Assembly: GCF_044923475.1 (NCBI RefSeq)
Contig: NZ_CP137338.1
Coordinates: 2,728,001-2,792,000, forward strand
Length of the DNA stretch: 64,000 nt
Direction: 5' to 3'
Origin: JAAURS01 sp044923475
Lineage (GTDB): Bacteria > Cyanobacteriota > Cyanobacteriia > Thermosynechococcales > Thermosynechococcaceae
Shown piece after piece: positions 42,797 to 52,408 of the stretch (its first letter is position 1; every line of letters begins with the position of its first letter). The position numbers and the translations under genes are program-made. Under the pieces are notes generated by a model, which worked only from the letters and a program-made list of their open reading frames with translations, had not been told where the DNA came from and did not search any database.

Positions 42797-43555
42797 ATGA
42801 CCGATGCATTGCCAATTGCAGCATCCCCTATCATTTCCGTGCAGGGCGTTCAGAAGTGGTACGGCACGTTCCAGGTCTTAAAGGGAATCGACCTAGAAGT
42901 GTATCCCCAGGAAGTCGTGGTGCTGATGGGACCCTCCGGCTCCGGGAAATCCACCCTGATTCGTACCCTCAACGGTCTGGAAACCCACGAGCAGGGCCGC
43001 ATTGTTATCGATGGCGTGGAACTGACCCAAAATCCGCGTCACCTCGAAACCGTCCGCCGCGAGGTGGGGATGGTGTTTCAGCAGTTCAATCTGTTTCCCC
43101 ATCTCACCGTGCTGCAAAATATTACCCTCTCTCCCATCTGGGTGCGACGCTGGTCCAAGCCCGAAGCGGAAGAGGTTGCCATGCAGCTCTTAGAGCGGGT
43201 TGGCATTCTAGAGCAGGCCCAAAAGTACCCCGGTCAGCTTTCTGGCGGACAGCAGCAGCGGGTGGCGATCGCCCGTGCCTTAGCCATGCAACCCAAAATC
43301 ATGCTCTTCGACGAACCCACCTCCGCCCTCGACCCTGAAATGATTAAAGAGGTGTTAGACGTCATGCGATCGCTGGCCGAAGGCGGCATGACCATGGTAA
43401 TCGTGACCCACGAAGTTGGATTTGCCCGCGAAGTGGCCAACCATGTCCTGCTCATGGACCGGGGCCAGGTGGTCGAACGCGCCGCGCCGTCAGAATTCTT
43501 TTTAAATCCCAAGGAGGAGCGCAGCCGTCAGTTTCTAGCGCAGATTTTGTCATAG
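42797..43555 (+). CDS. bgtA: Amino-acid ABC transporter ATP-binding protein (BgtA/AapP type)
   Basis: A 252-residue ABC ATPase. Walker A is GPSGSGKSTLIRTLNGLE, the Q-loop MVFQQFNLFPHLTVLQNI, signature LSGGQQQRVAIARALAMQ and Walker B IMLFDEPTSALDPEM; the H-loop is VTHEVGFARE. This matches GlnQ/AapP ATPases. ATG 42797 starts two bases after the natH stop; the longer upstream frame is part of natH. In cyanobacteria one such ATPase (BgtA) serves both Nat-II and Bgt systems, so the name is a family guess. Confidence 0.88.
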   Translation: MTDALPIAASPIISVQGVQKWYGTFQVLKGIDLEVYPQEVVVLMGPSGSGKSTLIRTLNGLETHEQGRIVIDGVELTQNPRHLETVRREVGMVFQQFNLFPHLTVLQNITLSPIWVRRWSKPEAEEVAMQLLERVGILEQAQKYPGQLSGGQQQRVAIARALAMQPKIMLFDEPTSALDPEMIKEVLDVMRSLAEGGMTMVIVTHEVGFAREVANHVLLMDRGQVVERAAPSEFFLNPKEERSRQFLAQILS

Positions 43556-43723
43556 GTCTCGAGTCGGCATCTGAATTTCAGCAATAGCGCGCAAAGGAGT
43601 ACAAACAATCGCCAAAAAGCGTAATTAAGTAGCTGAGTTGGTACTTGGATGCTTAAAATGGCAAGGTCGCTTCCGATTGGCAGCGCGATCGTTTGATTTG
43701 TGTGGAGTGCTCTAGGACGTTTC

Positions 43724-45511
43724 ATGATCAAACTTCAGGGTATTCTGACCCCTTTCTTGAGTCTGTTTGTTTTGGCAATCCCCCAGCACAGTCAAGCAGC
43801 AAAGATTATTGTGCCTCCTTCAACGGTGGCTCAAGCCGATGTTCCGCCTCAACCCACCGCTCAATCGGCGGAAAAGCTCTGTCAATCGGGCGATCTGAGC
43901 TTTTTAGAAGGAGGATTGATTCCCAAAGCAGCCGAAAAATCGGAAGCATTACCCCCAAAAGTTCCCCTCGAAGTTCCGCAACAAGCTCCCGCTGTCGCCC
44001 TGCAAAAAACGCTGCCCCTCACCCTTCCCGCCACCATTCGCTTGGCGTTCGAACGCAATCCAGATCTCCAGACCGCGCGGCTTCAATTTCAGCGCAGTTG
44101 CGCCCAACTCAAACAGGCTAAAGCAGCACTCTTTCCATCCCTGGCAGTTAGCGGCAGCATTGCCCGCACAGATGGCAGTTCTTTTTCTCCGGCAAACCGC
44201 TCCTACAGCGGAGCTGACGCGCAGTTCGTCACTGCCGCTTTGCAGCAGCAGCTATCTGCTGCCCAGCAACAGCTTCAGCTAGATATTACGACCCTTCAAG
44301 AGCGCTTTCAAGAAACGTCCACTCAGGTCCAAACCACTACGCTCGATCAGCAAATTCGGCAGCTCCAACAGCGGGCCAGCCAAACTGCAACGCTTTCGAC
44401 GCCCGTTGACTTTACGCCGCTCGATGCAGATGCTGTCGCGCTGCCGCTCAGTTCGGGCAGCGGCGGCGGAGGCACGGGAGGCTACTTTAATGGCGCGCTG
44501 ACCCTCAACTACAATATTTTTACTGGGGGGCAGCGGGATGCCTCCATCCAATCGTCCCGAAGACAAGTTGAAAGCGCGGTATTAGAAGTGCAACGACAGC
44601 TTCAGGCGCTGCGTCAGACTATCACCTCAAACTACTACGATCTCCAGCAAACCCAGGCGCTCATTGCCGTATCGGAGGGGTCGGTTAAAAGCCTTCAGGA
44701 AAATCTAAGGATCGTCCAGCTTGGAACCCAGGCGGGAACTCGGACGCAGTTTGAAGTGCTACAGGCATCCGTGAGTTTAGCCGATTCGCTGCAAAACCGA
44801 ACTCAAGCCAGATCTCTTTACACCATTGCGCGCCGTCAGTTGGTGCAACAGCTCGACCTACCGGATACTGTGGACGTAACCCTGCCTTCGGCAACGACAC
44901 CGGAAAGAGCGGGGCTTTGGGGTCTGTCCTTGGAGGAGAGCATTGTTTTGGCCCTCAACAATCGCGTCGAGCTGAATCAAACGCTCCTCCAGCGCCAGAT
45001 CGTACTGCTCCAAAAGCGGATTGTCGCGAGTCAGCGCCAGCCGCGAGTTCAGGGGTTTGCCTCCCTCAACCTTGCCGACGATCTAGAAGATCGCTTCCTA
45101 GGGGCCTACGGCTATTCTGTAGGGGTGCAAATGAACCTCAATATTTTTGACGGCGGGGATGTGCGATCGCAGCTTCGGCAGCTCGACAAAAATATTGAAA
45201 GTATCGACCAGCAGTTCAACCAACTGAAAGAGTCCATTCGGTTGGAGGTGGAGCAAGCTTTCTACGATCTCCAGGCCAATTCCACCAATATCGATACGGC
45301 CAACGGGGCGCTCGTCCAGGCCAACGAGAGTCTTCGTCTGGCTGAGGTCCGACGGGATGCGGGAGTGGGAACCACGCTAGAGGTGGTTCGCGCCCAGGCC
45401 GATCTGACCCAGGCTCAAAGCAATTCGATTCAGGCAGTTTTAGACTACAACCGTGCTTTGGTTCGTTTGGAGCGCGCGACGGGTTTTGTCAACATCGTCG
45501 AGAATCCCTGA
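43724..45511 (+). CDS. TolC-family outer-membrane efflux protein
   Basis: A 595-residue outer-membrane channel. A signal peptide (IKLQGILTPFLSLFVLAIPQHSQA) precedes a proline-rich stretch of about 80 residues. Two TolC/OEP repeats follow, beginning TIRLAFERNPDLQTARLQ and SIVLALNNRVELNQTLLQ; each contains long coiled-coil helices and NYNIFTGG- or NLNIFDGG-type strand motifs. The C-terminus has GTTLEVVRAQADLTQAQSNSIQAVLDYNRALVRLERATG. It would form the outer-membrane exit for export systems, possibly the DevBCA-type exporter further downstream. ATG 43724 is preferred to GTG 43700. Confidence 0.9.
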   Translation: MIKLQGILTPFLSLFVLAIPQHSQAAKIIVPPSTVAQADVPPQPTAQSAEKLCQSGDLSFLEGGLIPKAAEKSEALPPKVPLEVPQQAPAVALQKTLPLTLPATIRLAFERNPDLQTARLQFQRSCAQLKQAKAALFPSLAVSGSIARTDGSSFSPANRSYSGADAQFVTAALQQQLSAAQQQLQLDITTLQERFQETSTQVQTTTLDQQIRQLQQRASQTATLSTPVDFTPLDADAVALPLSSGSGGGGTGGYFNGALTLNYNIFTGGQRDASIQSSRRQVESAVLEVQRQLQALRQTITSNYYDLQQTQALIAVSEGSVKSLQENLRIVQLGTQAGTRTQFEVLQASVSLADSLQNRTQARSLYTIARRQLVQQLDLPDTVDVTLPSATTPERAGLWGLSLEESIVLALNNRVELNQTLLQRQIVLLQKRIVASQRQPRVQGFASLNLADDLEDRFLGAYGYSVGVQMNLNIFDGGDVRSQLRQLDKNIESIDQQFNQLKESIRLEVEQAFYDLQANSTNIDTANGALVQANESLRLAEVRRDAGVGTTLEVVRAQADLTQAQSNSIQAVLDYNRALVRLERATGFVNIVENP

Positions 45512-45593
45512 GGCGAGGATAATCTCAATTAAAAGTTATTGGGTAAGATTCAGTGTTGAATCGATATTGAATGCTTATGACGAAACTGAAGAA

Positions 45594-45809
45594 ATGGTCT
45601 ATGTACTAGAGCAACTACAGAACACTAAGGAGAGAGGAATTTCCTCTTATTCAAGGCTTTCGACTCTTCTGTTAAAAGTATCTGAAGTTCAGCAATCTGC
45701 ACCTGTAGTCATGCTAGATATATTAATCAAGGCAATAGAACAAGCTCAATCAACCGTTGATGCTGGAGAAGCAACTGTTAAAGAAGCAAGAAATGATTGG
45801 AGTATCTGA
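45594..45809 (+). CDS. Hypothetical small helical protein, coupled pair member 1
   Basis: A 71-residue protein from ATG 45594 (an upstream TTG in the same frame is possible) to TGA 45807-45809. It is helical, with LEQLQNTKERGISSYSRLSTLLLKV and IKAIEQAQSTVDAGEATVKEARND. Its stop overlaps the next start by one base (TGATG), so the two are probably translated together. The region is much lower in G+C than tolC before it and gdpD after it, suggesting transfer. I do not recognise the family. Confidence 0.5.
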   Translation: MVYVLEQLQNTKERGISSYSRLSTLLLKVSEVQQSAPVVMLDILIKAIEQAQSTVDAGEATVKEARNDWSI

Positions 45810-46000
45810 TGACTATACCTGTTCTGACCGATCCTCAAAAAATCCAGAAAACTGTAGTTGAGTTGCAGGAAGTTTGTAAGCAATTTGATGCGTTGAACTT
45901 TACTCTTGATGAGTCGATCGCGCACGTTGATGCAGAAATACAAAATAGCCCTTTGACTATTTACCATCTCAGGAAAAGTCGCGAAGCACAAAGCGCATAA
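45809..46000 (+). CDS. Hypothetical small protein, coupled pair member 2
   Basis: A 63-residue protein beginning MTIPVLTDPQKIQKTVVELQ and ending LRKSREAQSA. The start ATG 45809 shares its A with the preceding TGA. It has a predicted long helix and no membrane segment. The pair layout and low G+C resemble small toxin-antitoxin-like or plasmid-borne genes, but no known motif is visible. It ends 34 bp before gdpD. Confidence 0.5.
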   Translation: MTIPVLTDPQKIQKTVVELQEVCKQFDALNFTLDESIAHVDAEIQNSPLTIYHLRKSREAQSA

Positions 46001-46033
46001 ACACTTATACACCGGAATGGAAATTACCAATCG

Positions 46034-46699
46034 ATGTTGACTCTAAGTCACCGAGGGGTTCAGACTCGCGCGCCGGAGAATACATTGGCAGCTTTTGAGG
46101 CGGCGATCGCCCTGGGTGTGGGCGGCATCGAAACGGATATCCGCTTGAGCCGAGACGGAATTCCCATCCTATTTCACGATCGACTCACGCCGGATGGAGA
46201 TGAGGTTGCTTCCGTAACGCAAGCCGAACTGAGCGATCGAGTGGGATACGCTATTTCAACCCTGGAAGAGGCTTTGCAACTGGCACTTCTAGACTCGAAA
46301 GAATTTTTGTGGAATCTGGAAATTAAAACACCTGATGCCTTGGAGCCAACGATCGAAATTCTGCGCCGTTACATTACATCTAGACGCGTTCTGATTACGT
46401 CGTTCTGGCATCCGCTCGTCGTAGAGATCGGTCGGCGGATCGAGGTAGATTGCGGTTTGTTGGTAGCCCACCGCCCTTTAAATTTTCAGTCTCGACCCGA
46501 CTGGATTCCAAATCACCCTTCCATCAATACCCTCGTTTACTATTACGGTACGTTGGATTCTGAGGTGGTCGCTCAGAGTCAAGCCTGCGGTTTCCGCACG
46601 TTCGCCTATGGAGCAGAGACGCACCGCGACCACGAGCGATTGGCCCAGTGGCAAGTCGATGGGGTCATTAGCGATCGCCCCGAATTCCTTTTGAAGTAA
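46034..46699 (+). CDS. Glycerophosphodiester phosphodiesterase
   Basis: A 221-residue GDPD-family enzyme hydrolysing glycerophosphodiesters to glycerol-3-phosphate and an alcohol. Catalytic motifs are LSHRGVQTRAPENTLAAF (HR and E-N), IETDIRLSRDGIPILFHDR (metal-binding E, D and catalytic H) and LEIKTPD. C-terminal IRD/ISDRPEFLL-like VDGVISDRPE is present. There is no signal peptide, so it acts in the cytoplasm. It precedes glpK and glpD on the same strand, which use its product or glycerol. Confidence 0.9.
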   Translation: MLTLSHRGVQTRAPENTLAAFEAAIALGVGGIETDIRLSRDGIPILFHDRLTPDGDEVASVTQAELSDRVGYAISTLEEALQLALLDSKEFLWNLEIKTPDALEPTIEILRRYITSRRVLITSFWHPLVVEIGRRIEVDCGLLVAHRPLNFQSRPDWIPNHPSINTLVYYYGTLDSEVVAQSQACGFRTFAYGAETHRDHERLAQWQVDGVISDRPEFLLK

Positions 46700-46798
46700 A
46701 TGCAGTAAGTCCTGAAGGCGCAAAGAACCATGACCGATCGATGAATCCCCAGTTTCCAGGAGTAGGATGGGAGCATGAGGTGATGGAGCATCGATCTA

Positions 46799-48289
46799 AT
46801 GTCCTCGCAATACATTCTTGCCCTCGATCTGGGAACCACCAGCGCGCGTGCCATCATTTTCGACGCTGAAGGCTCGACCGTGAGTCTCGCCCAGAAAGCC
46901 TACAGCCAAAACTACCCCAATCCTGGCTGGGTAGAGCAAGATCCCTTCGACCTCTCACAGACCCAGATTGCCGTTGCCCAACAGGCCCTCCAACAAGCCA
47001 ACCTCACGGCTTCAGAGATAGCCGCCCTTGGCATTACCAATCAACGGGAAAGTACAGTGGTCTGGGACCGCGCCTCCGGTCAACCCATTTATCCGGCTAT
47101 CATCTGGCAGGATCGCCGCACTGCGACGATGTGCGAGCAATGGAAAGCAGACGGCGTCGAAGACTTTGTCTGCGAACGCACCGGCCTTCATCTCGACCCC
47201 TATTTCAGCGCATCGAAACTGCGATGGATTTTAGATCGAGTTCCCAACGCTCAAGAGCGAGCCAAGCGCGGCGAGCTGGCCTTTGGCACGCTAGATTCTT
47301 GGCTGATCTGGTCTTTGACAAAAGGGCAGTATCACGTCACGGATGCAAGCAACGCATCGCGATCGCTCTTATTCAACCTCGACACGGGGACCTGGGATGA
47401 CGAGTTGCTGCATTTGTTTAAGATTCCTCCCGCGATACTGCCTGCGATAGTCGAGAGTAGCGGGGCGATCGCAGCGGTAGCCGATCCTGAAGACCTTGCT
47501 GGAATTACGATCGCAGGGATTGCAGGCGATCAGCAAGCGGGGTTATTCGGGCAAACCTGTTTTGACGTCGGGAGCGTCAAAAATACCTACGGCACGGGTT
47601 GTTTCATGCTCATGAATACAGGGACGCGCCCCGTGATGAGCAAAAACCTACTCACGACCGTCGCTTGGCAAATCGACGGACAACTGGAATATGCCGTTGA
47701 AGGCGCTATCTTTACGGCAGGTGCCGCCATTCAGTGGCTTCAAGATGAATTGCAGTTGATCGAGGATGCCGAAGAGTGCGATCGCCTCGCAACCTCCGTA
47801 CTCGATACAGGCGGGGTCTATTTCGTCCCGGCACTCACGGGCTTAGCCGCACCTTACTGGAACGCTCACGCGCGCGGAATGCTGTTGGGTCTCGCTCGCG
47901 GCACCAATCGCGCCCATATTTGTCGAGCAGCCCTAGAGGCGATCGCTTACCAAGTTGGCGATGCGATCGACTGTATGAAAAGCGATTCGGCCTTGCCCCT
48001 GAAGGAATTGCGCGTCGATGGCGGCGGGGCAAACTGCAACTTCCTGATGCAGCGACAGGCCGATATTCTAGGAATTTCGATCCTGCGACCGAAAACAACG
48101 GAAGCGACGGCCCTGGGGGCTGCATTTTTGGCCGGGTTGGGGGTTGGCTTCTGGCCCGATCGCGCCGCACTGCGATCGCTCTGGAAACCGCAGACCGCAT
48201 TCCACCCCACCTTATCCCTGGCCGAACGCGAAACCGCGCTGCATCAATGGCGGCAGGCCGTGGCCCTCACATTGCAGTGGAAGTCGTGA
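46799..48289 (+). CDS. glpK: Glycerol kinase
   Basis: A 496-residue FGGY-family kinase that makes glycerol-3-phosphate from glycerol and ATP. ALDLGTTSARAIIFD starts the N-terminal domain. NQRESTVVWDRASGQPIYPAIIWQDRRT, GTLDSWLIWSLTKG, YGTGCFMLMNTGTRPV and GLAAPYWNAHARGMLLGLARGTN are glycerol-kinase signatures. The length is standard. It precedes glpD with a 31-bp gap, forming a glycerol catabolic pair. Confidence 0.95.
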   Translation: MSSQYILALDLGTTSARAIIFDAEGSTVSLAQKAYSQNYPNPGWVEQDPFDLSQTQIAVAQQALQQANLTASEIAALGITNQRESTVVWDRASGQPIYPAIIWQDRRTATMCEQWKADGVEDFVCERTGLHLDPYFSASKLRWILDRVPNAQERAKRGELAFGTLDSWLIWSLTKGQYHVTDASNASRSLLFNLDTGTWDDELLHLFKIPPAILPAIVESSGAIAAVADPEDLAGITIAGIAGDQQAGLFGQTCFDVGSVKNTYGTGCFMLMNTGTRPVMSKNLLTTVAWQIDGQLEYAVEGAIFTAGAAIQWLQDELQLIEDAEECDRLATSVLDTGGVYFVPALTGLAAPYWNAHARGMLLGLARGTNRAHICRAALEAIAYQVGDAIDCMKSDSALPLKELRVDGGGANCNFLMQRQADILGISILRPKTTEATALGAAFLAGLGVGFWPDRAALRSLWKPQTAFHPTLSLAERETALHQWRQAVALTLQWKS

Positions 48290-48320
48290 TGGCACGACGC
48301 CCGTGCCAAAGGCATAACCG

Positions 48321-49880
48321 ATGGATCGAACCCAGGCCCTCCTTACCCTGAAGACCCACCCCACTCCCTTCGATATCGCGATCGTTGGCGGCGGGGCGAC
48401 GGGGTTGGGAACTGCGGTCGATGCGGCCTCTCGCGGCCATACCGTCGCACTTATCGAACAGTCCGACTTTGCCAAAGGGACCTCCAGCCGGAGCACGAAA
48501 TTAGTCCACGGTGGAGTGCGGTATCTGCGGCAGGGCAACCTCTCCCTCGTATTCGGCGCCCTGCGCGAACGCGGTTTGCTCTACCAAAATGCACCGCACT
48601 TGGTTCGCAACCGCTCCTTGATCGTTCCGATCTATCACTGGCCGGACGCGATCGCCTACGGGCTGGGATTGAAAGTCTACGATCGCCTCGCCGGATCGCG
48701 AAGCTTCGGTGCTTCGAAATGCCTGTCCCCCGAGGAAACGCTCCGACGGCTGCCGACCCTGAACCCTTCCCATCTCCTTGGCGGCGTGATGTACCATGAC
48801 GGACAATTTGACGACGCGCGCCTAGCCGTCAACCTAGCCCAAACCGCAACAGAATTGGGGGCAGCAGTCGCGAATTATGTTGGCTGCATCGGGTTGGTCA
48901 AACAAGACGGACAGATTGTCGGCCTGCGGGCGCGAGACGCAGAAACAGGCGATGAATTCGATATCCCGGCAACCACCGTCATCAACGCCACGGGCGTCTT
49001 TGTCGATGCAGTGCGCCAAATGGACGACCCGGACGAGCCTGCCATCGTCAGTCCCAGTCAGGGCGTACACCTCGTCCTTCCCCGCGAATTTCTGCCAGGA
49101 GACGATGCCCTCTTGGTTCCTCAAACCGACGATGGGCGAGTTTTATTTGCAGTGCCCTGGCACGGACGGGTGGTTCTGGGTACGACAGATACCCCCGTCG
49201 CCCGAGTGACTCTAGAACCTCGCGCCCTGCCGGAAGAAACCGAATTTATCTTGAAACATGCAGCGCAGTATTTGACGCGAGCCCCTACCCCCAGCGATGT
49301 GCTCTCCGTATATGCCGGACTGCGCCCCCTCGTGCGTTCTGGCAAAATGCAACAGACCGCCTCCCTCTCGCGGGACCACCAAATCTCGGTCTCTGCATCG
49401 GGGTTGATTACCATTACGGGTGGGAAATGGACAACTTATCGCAAAATGGCCGAAGATGTCGTCGATCGAGCCGAACGGGCGGGCCATTTAAAGCGGTTAT
49501 CCTGTCAAACTCGAACGCTGCAAATTCACGGCTGGACGGAAGCATCGATGCCAGAGAACAGTCTCTCTCCCTACGGCGCGGACGCCAAAGAAATTCAAGC
49601 TTTGGTCGATCGAAATCCCGACCTTGACAAACGGCTGCACCCCCAACTGGAGGTTCGGCCAGCCGAGGTGATTTGGCAGGTCCGCAACGAAATGGCCCGC
49701 CAAGTTGAGGATGTCTTGGCCAGACGAACGCGATCGCTTTTTCTCAATGCCAGCGCCAGTATTGAATGCGCGACCGTCGTCGCTCAGCTCATGGCCTCAG
49801 AATTGAACTGCGGGCAAGATTGGATAGAAGAGCAGGTGAAGCAGTATAGCGCGATCGCGCAGGGATATTGCCTGGGTTAA
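48321..49880 (+). CDS. glpD: Aerobic glycerol-3-phosphate dehydrogenase
   Basis: A 519-residue FAD-dependent dehydrogenase at the membrane that oxidises glycerol-3-phosphate to dihydroxyacetone phosphate and passes electrons to quinone. The FAD-binding motif is IAIVGGGATGLGTAVDAASRG. SSRSTKLVHGGVRYLRQGN and ITITGGKWTTYRKMAEDVVD are GlpD signatures. The C-terminal DAO_C helical domain ends at residue 519. It is likely cotranscribed with glpK. Together with the phosphodiesterase they channel glycerol and lipid head groups into central metabolism. Confidence 0.94.
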   Translation: MDRTQALLTLKTHPTPFDIAIVGGGATGLGTAVDAASRGHTVALIEQSDFAKGTSSRSTKLVHGGVRYLRQGNLSLVFGALRERGLLYQNAPHLVRNRSLIVPIYHWPDAIAYGLGLKVYDRLAGSRSFGASKCLSPEETLRRLPTLNPSHLLGGVMYHDGQFDDARLAVNLAQTATELGAAVANYVGCIGLVKQDGQIVGLRARDAETGDEFDIPATTVINATGVFVDAVRQMDDPDEPAIVSPSQGVHLVLPREFLPGDDALLVPQTDDGRVLFAVPWHGRVVLGTTDTPVARVTLEPRALPEETEFILKHAAQYLTRAPTPSDVLSVYAGLRPLVRSGKMQQTASLSRDHQISVSASGLITITGGKWTTYRKMAEDVVDRAERAGHLKRLSCQTRTLQIHGWTEASMPENSLSPYGADAKEIQALVDRNPDLDKRLHPQLEVRPAEVIWQVRNEMARQVEDVLARRTRSLFLNASASIECATVVAQLMASELNCGQDWIEEQVKQYSAIAQGYCLG

Positions 49881-50051
49881 ACGTCTTTAAAGGCACAGTC
49901 CTGCGCGAGAAGATCGCGCGATCGCACTTTGACAGCCGCCTGCACTTTAATAAAACGTAAAGTTGTCTTGCGAACAACTCAAGCTTTATTACTCGAAACC
50001 CCTCTACAGTGGAGAGCAAGAATCCAGTTATGCAACCAGGGAAAAATTTTG

Positions 50052-50600
50052 ATGGCTGATACTGCAACTGCACCCTTTGCGGTTTGGTTAGTTCCCGCCC
50101 CGAGCGATCGCCGTTGGCTCTCAAAAGTGATTCAAGACTACGCGGTTGAGTACGATACGCCTGTTTTCGAACCCCATCTCACGCTCTATAGCGGAGACCT
50201 TCAGCCAGAAGATAATCTCGAGGAGATTGTGGCGGAGTCCGCCGCCACCGAATCCCCCATTACGCTTGAGATTATGGGGCTAGACTATGCCGAAAATTAC
50301 TTCAGAACGGGATTTATTACCTTCGCCCCGAGCGATCGCCTCGCGCGGCTATCTCGCACCCTTCGCGATCGCCTATCTCATCCGAAGGAATATACCCTAG
50401 ACCCCCACCTCAGCCTGATGTATAAAGACATTCCCATCGAGCAAAAACGGCTGGCCATGCTTCGATTTGTAGTATCCGTCCAGACCGTCACCTTCGATAC
50501 GATCGAGGTTGTCATGCCGAGCGATCGGGGTTGGCTGGATGTGGCCCATTGGACGGAGCAGTTTCGATATAGCCTCGCACAGTCAGCGCCTGTGGGCTAG
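50052..50600 (+). CDS. 2H phosphoesterase (cyclic phosphodiesterase / 2'-5' RNA ligase-like)
   Basis: A 182-residue member of the 2H superfamily. Two HxS/T motifs define the active site: PHLTLYSG near residue 42 and PHLSLMYKD near 125. The spacing is right for the two-lobed fold. Such enzymes open cyclic phosphates on nucleotides or RNA ends; the plant-like CPDase subfamily is a good candidate. I chose ATG 50052 (MADTATAPFAVWLVP), although the frame is open to 49929. It is a single gene convergent with prfB. Confidence 0.8.
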   Translation: MADTATAPFAVWLVPAPSDRRWLSKVIQDYAVEYDTPVFEPHLTLYSGDLQPEDNLEEIVAESAATESPITLEIMGLDYAENYFRTGFITFAPSDRLARLSRTLRDRLSHPKEYTLDPHLSLMYKDIPIEQKRLAMLRFVVSVQTVTFDTIEVVMPSDRGWLDVAHWTEQFRYSLAQSAPVG

Positions 50601-50683
50601 GGGAGGTTTAGGTCAGGTCCATTCCTTTGGCAGGTAGTAGCTCGTAACCAAGTTGCGCGTACTAAGTTGCGCGTAAGCATCTA

Positions 50684-51803
50684 TCATTCAGAATCAGCCG
50701 CTACCTGATTTTCCTTGCGCAGGTAAGCTTCAATAAACGGATCGAGTTCGCCATCCATGACACTCTCAACCGCAGTGGTTTCCTCTCCCGTCCGCAAATC
50801 TTTGACCATTTGGTACGGATGAAACACGTAGTTGCGAATTTGAGTGCCCCAAGCTGCTTCAACAATATCGCCGCGGATATCGGCAATTTCTTTGGCGCGC
50901 TGCTCTTGGGCTACGATCAACAGCTTGGCCTTGAGGATGGCCATTGCCTTTTCTTTATTCTGAAGCTGCGATCGCTCCTGGGTGCAGCGCACGGCTAAAC
51001 CCGTCGGGATGTGTACGATCCTGACCGCTGTCTCAACCTTATTGACGTTTTGGCCGCCCTTACCCCCAGCACGCGTCGTACTGATGTCTAAATCCTTATC
51101 GGGAATGTTAAGCTCGACATCGCGATCTAGCTCGGGCATCACCTCAACGCCCGCAAAGCTCGTCTGACGCTTGTCGTTGGCATTAAAAGGCGAAATCCGC
51201 ACGAGTCGATGGGTTCCTTTCTCGGACTTCAGGTAGCCGTAGGCATAAAGCCCGGAGATTTCGATCGTGGCAGACTTAAGCCCCGCCTCATCCCCTTCTG
51301 AGATCTCGGCGAGATGAACTTGATATCCTTTCCGTTCCGCCCAACGTGTATACATGCGCAACAACATTTCTGCCCAGTCTTGAGCGTCAGTTCCGCCCGC
51401 ACCCGCGTTGATGGTCAGCACCGCGCCGCTTTTGTCGTACGGGCCGGATAACAGCTGCTGCAATTCCCATCGATCGAGCTGATGGGCCAACTGCTTTAGG
51501 CTCGTTTCCGCTTCGTTCAAAAGCGCCGGGTCGTCCTCGGTCTCTAGAAGTTCCAAAACGGTCTTCGCGTCCTCGACCGTGGAGCGCCAACGCTTCAAAC
51601 CGTCGAGGTGAGATTTAAGTTCGTTCAGCTCTTGCAGCGTTTTCTGGGCGATCTCGCGATCGTCCCAAAAGCTAGGCTGGGCCGCAACTTGTTCTAAGTC
51701 GCCAATCTTGGCATTGAGCGCGGGGACGTCAAAGATAGTCCTGGGTTTTACCCAGGCGCTCGGAGATTAGCTCGATATCCCGCTTTAAATCGACGACGTC
51801 CAT
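50684..51803 (-). CDS. prfB: Peptide chain release factor 2, with programmed +1 frameshift
   Basis: The gene starts at ATG 51803 and the first 24 codons encode MDVVDLKRDIELISERLGKT and four more residues, then meet TGA at 51731-51729. The site reads TAT CTT TGA C, the classic RF2 slippery sequence. Skipping one T gives a +1 shift into DVPALNAKIGDLEQ and on to the stop at 50684, for about 372 residues in total. AGGA lies a few bases upstream, at the position of the stimulatory Shine-Dalgarno. The GGQ motif is in TRAGGKGGQNVNKVETAVR. The frameshift autoregulates RF2 levels, since RF2 reads UGA. Confidence 0.94.
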
Positions 51804-51960
51804 AACTCGATCTCAAAAATCGCTAATGCTACTGAAAATAACGCGCAGCGCGACGCGCTCGATAAAGGACTTGCAGGGTCGCGCTAGCATCTTAAGAAAT
51901 GCCACAAAATGGGTAGGCGTGCGGATAGCAGACGTCCAACCCGATCTTATCTCGAAACAA

Positions 51961-52197
51961 TTAGACCTTGTTCAAATTGATGCCCGCTTGCCGGGCCAAA
52001 GCATCGATACCTTGGGTTTGCAACGTTTTGATCGCTTTAGTAGACAGGTGCAGCTTGACCCAACGCTTGCCTTCGGGCCACCAAATGCGCTTCCATTGCA
52101 GGTTAGCTTCTTGTAGTTTCTTGGTACGGCGATGGGAATGGGAAACCGCGAAGGCGTTATTGGCCTTTTTGCCGGTCAGTTGACATTTACGACTCAT
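51961..52197 (-). CDS. rpmB: 50S ribosomal protein L28
   Basis: A 78-residue L28: MSRKCQLTGKKANNAFAVSHSHRRTKK at the start and RWVKLHLSTKAIKTLQTQGIDAL at the end are canonical. The first cysteine is kept but the CxxC pairs of zinc-binding L28 forms are absent. It precedes prfB on the same strand with a 157-bp gap. Normal length for cyanobacteria. Confidence 0.96.
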   Translation of the reverse strand: MSRKCQLTGKKANNAFAVSHSHRRTKKLQEANLQWKRIWWPEGKRWVKLHLSTKAIKTLQTQGIDALARQAGINLNKV

Positions 52198-52408
52198 TGG
52201 AAATGCTCCGAGGATTTGTGAGATGGTGCGCTCTACTTTTGTCCGCTAAGCACAGCCAGCGTGCAAACCAGTGCTGAACCATTCTAATGCAGATTGGCTG
52301 CTGAAGGAGAAATTTATCCTTAGTTTTTGCAAGATTTGGACCCTCGACGGTTCGCTTTAGCAACGAGGGTCCGGGAAAATGCCGATCGCATCAGATCTCC
52401 TGCGATCG

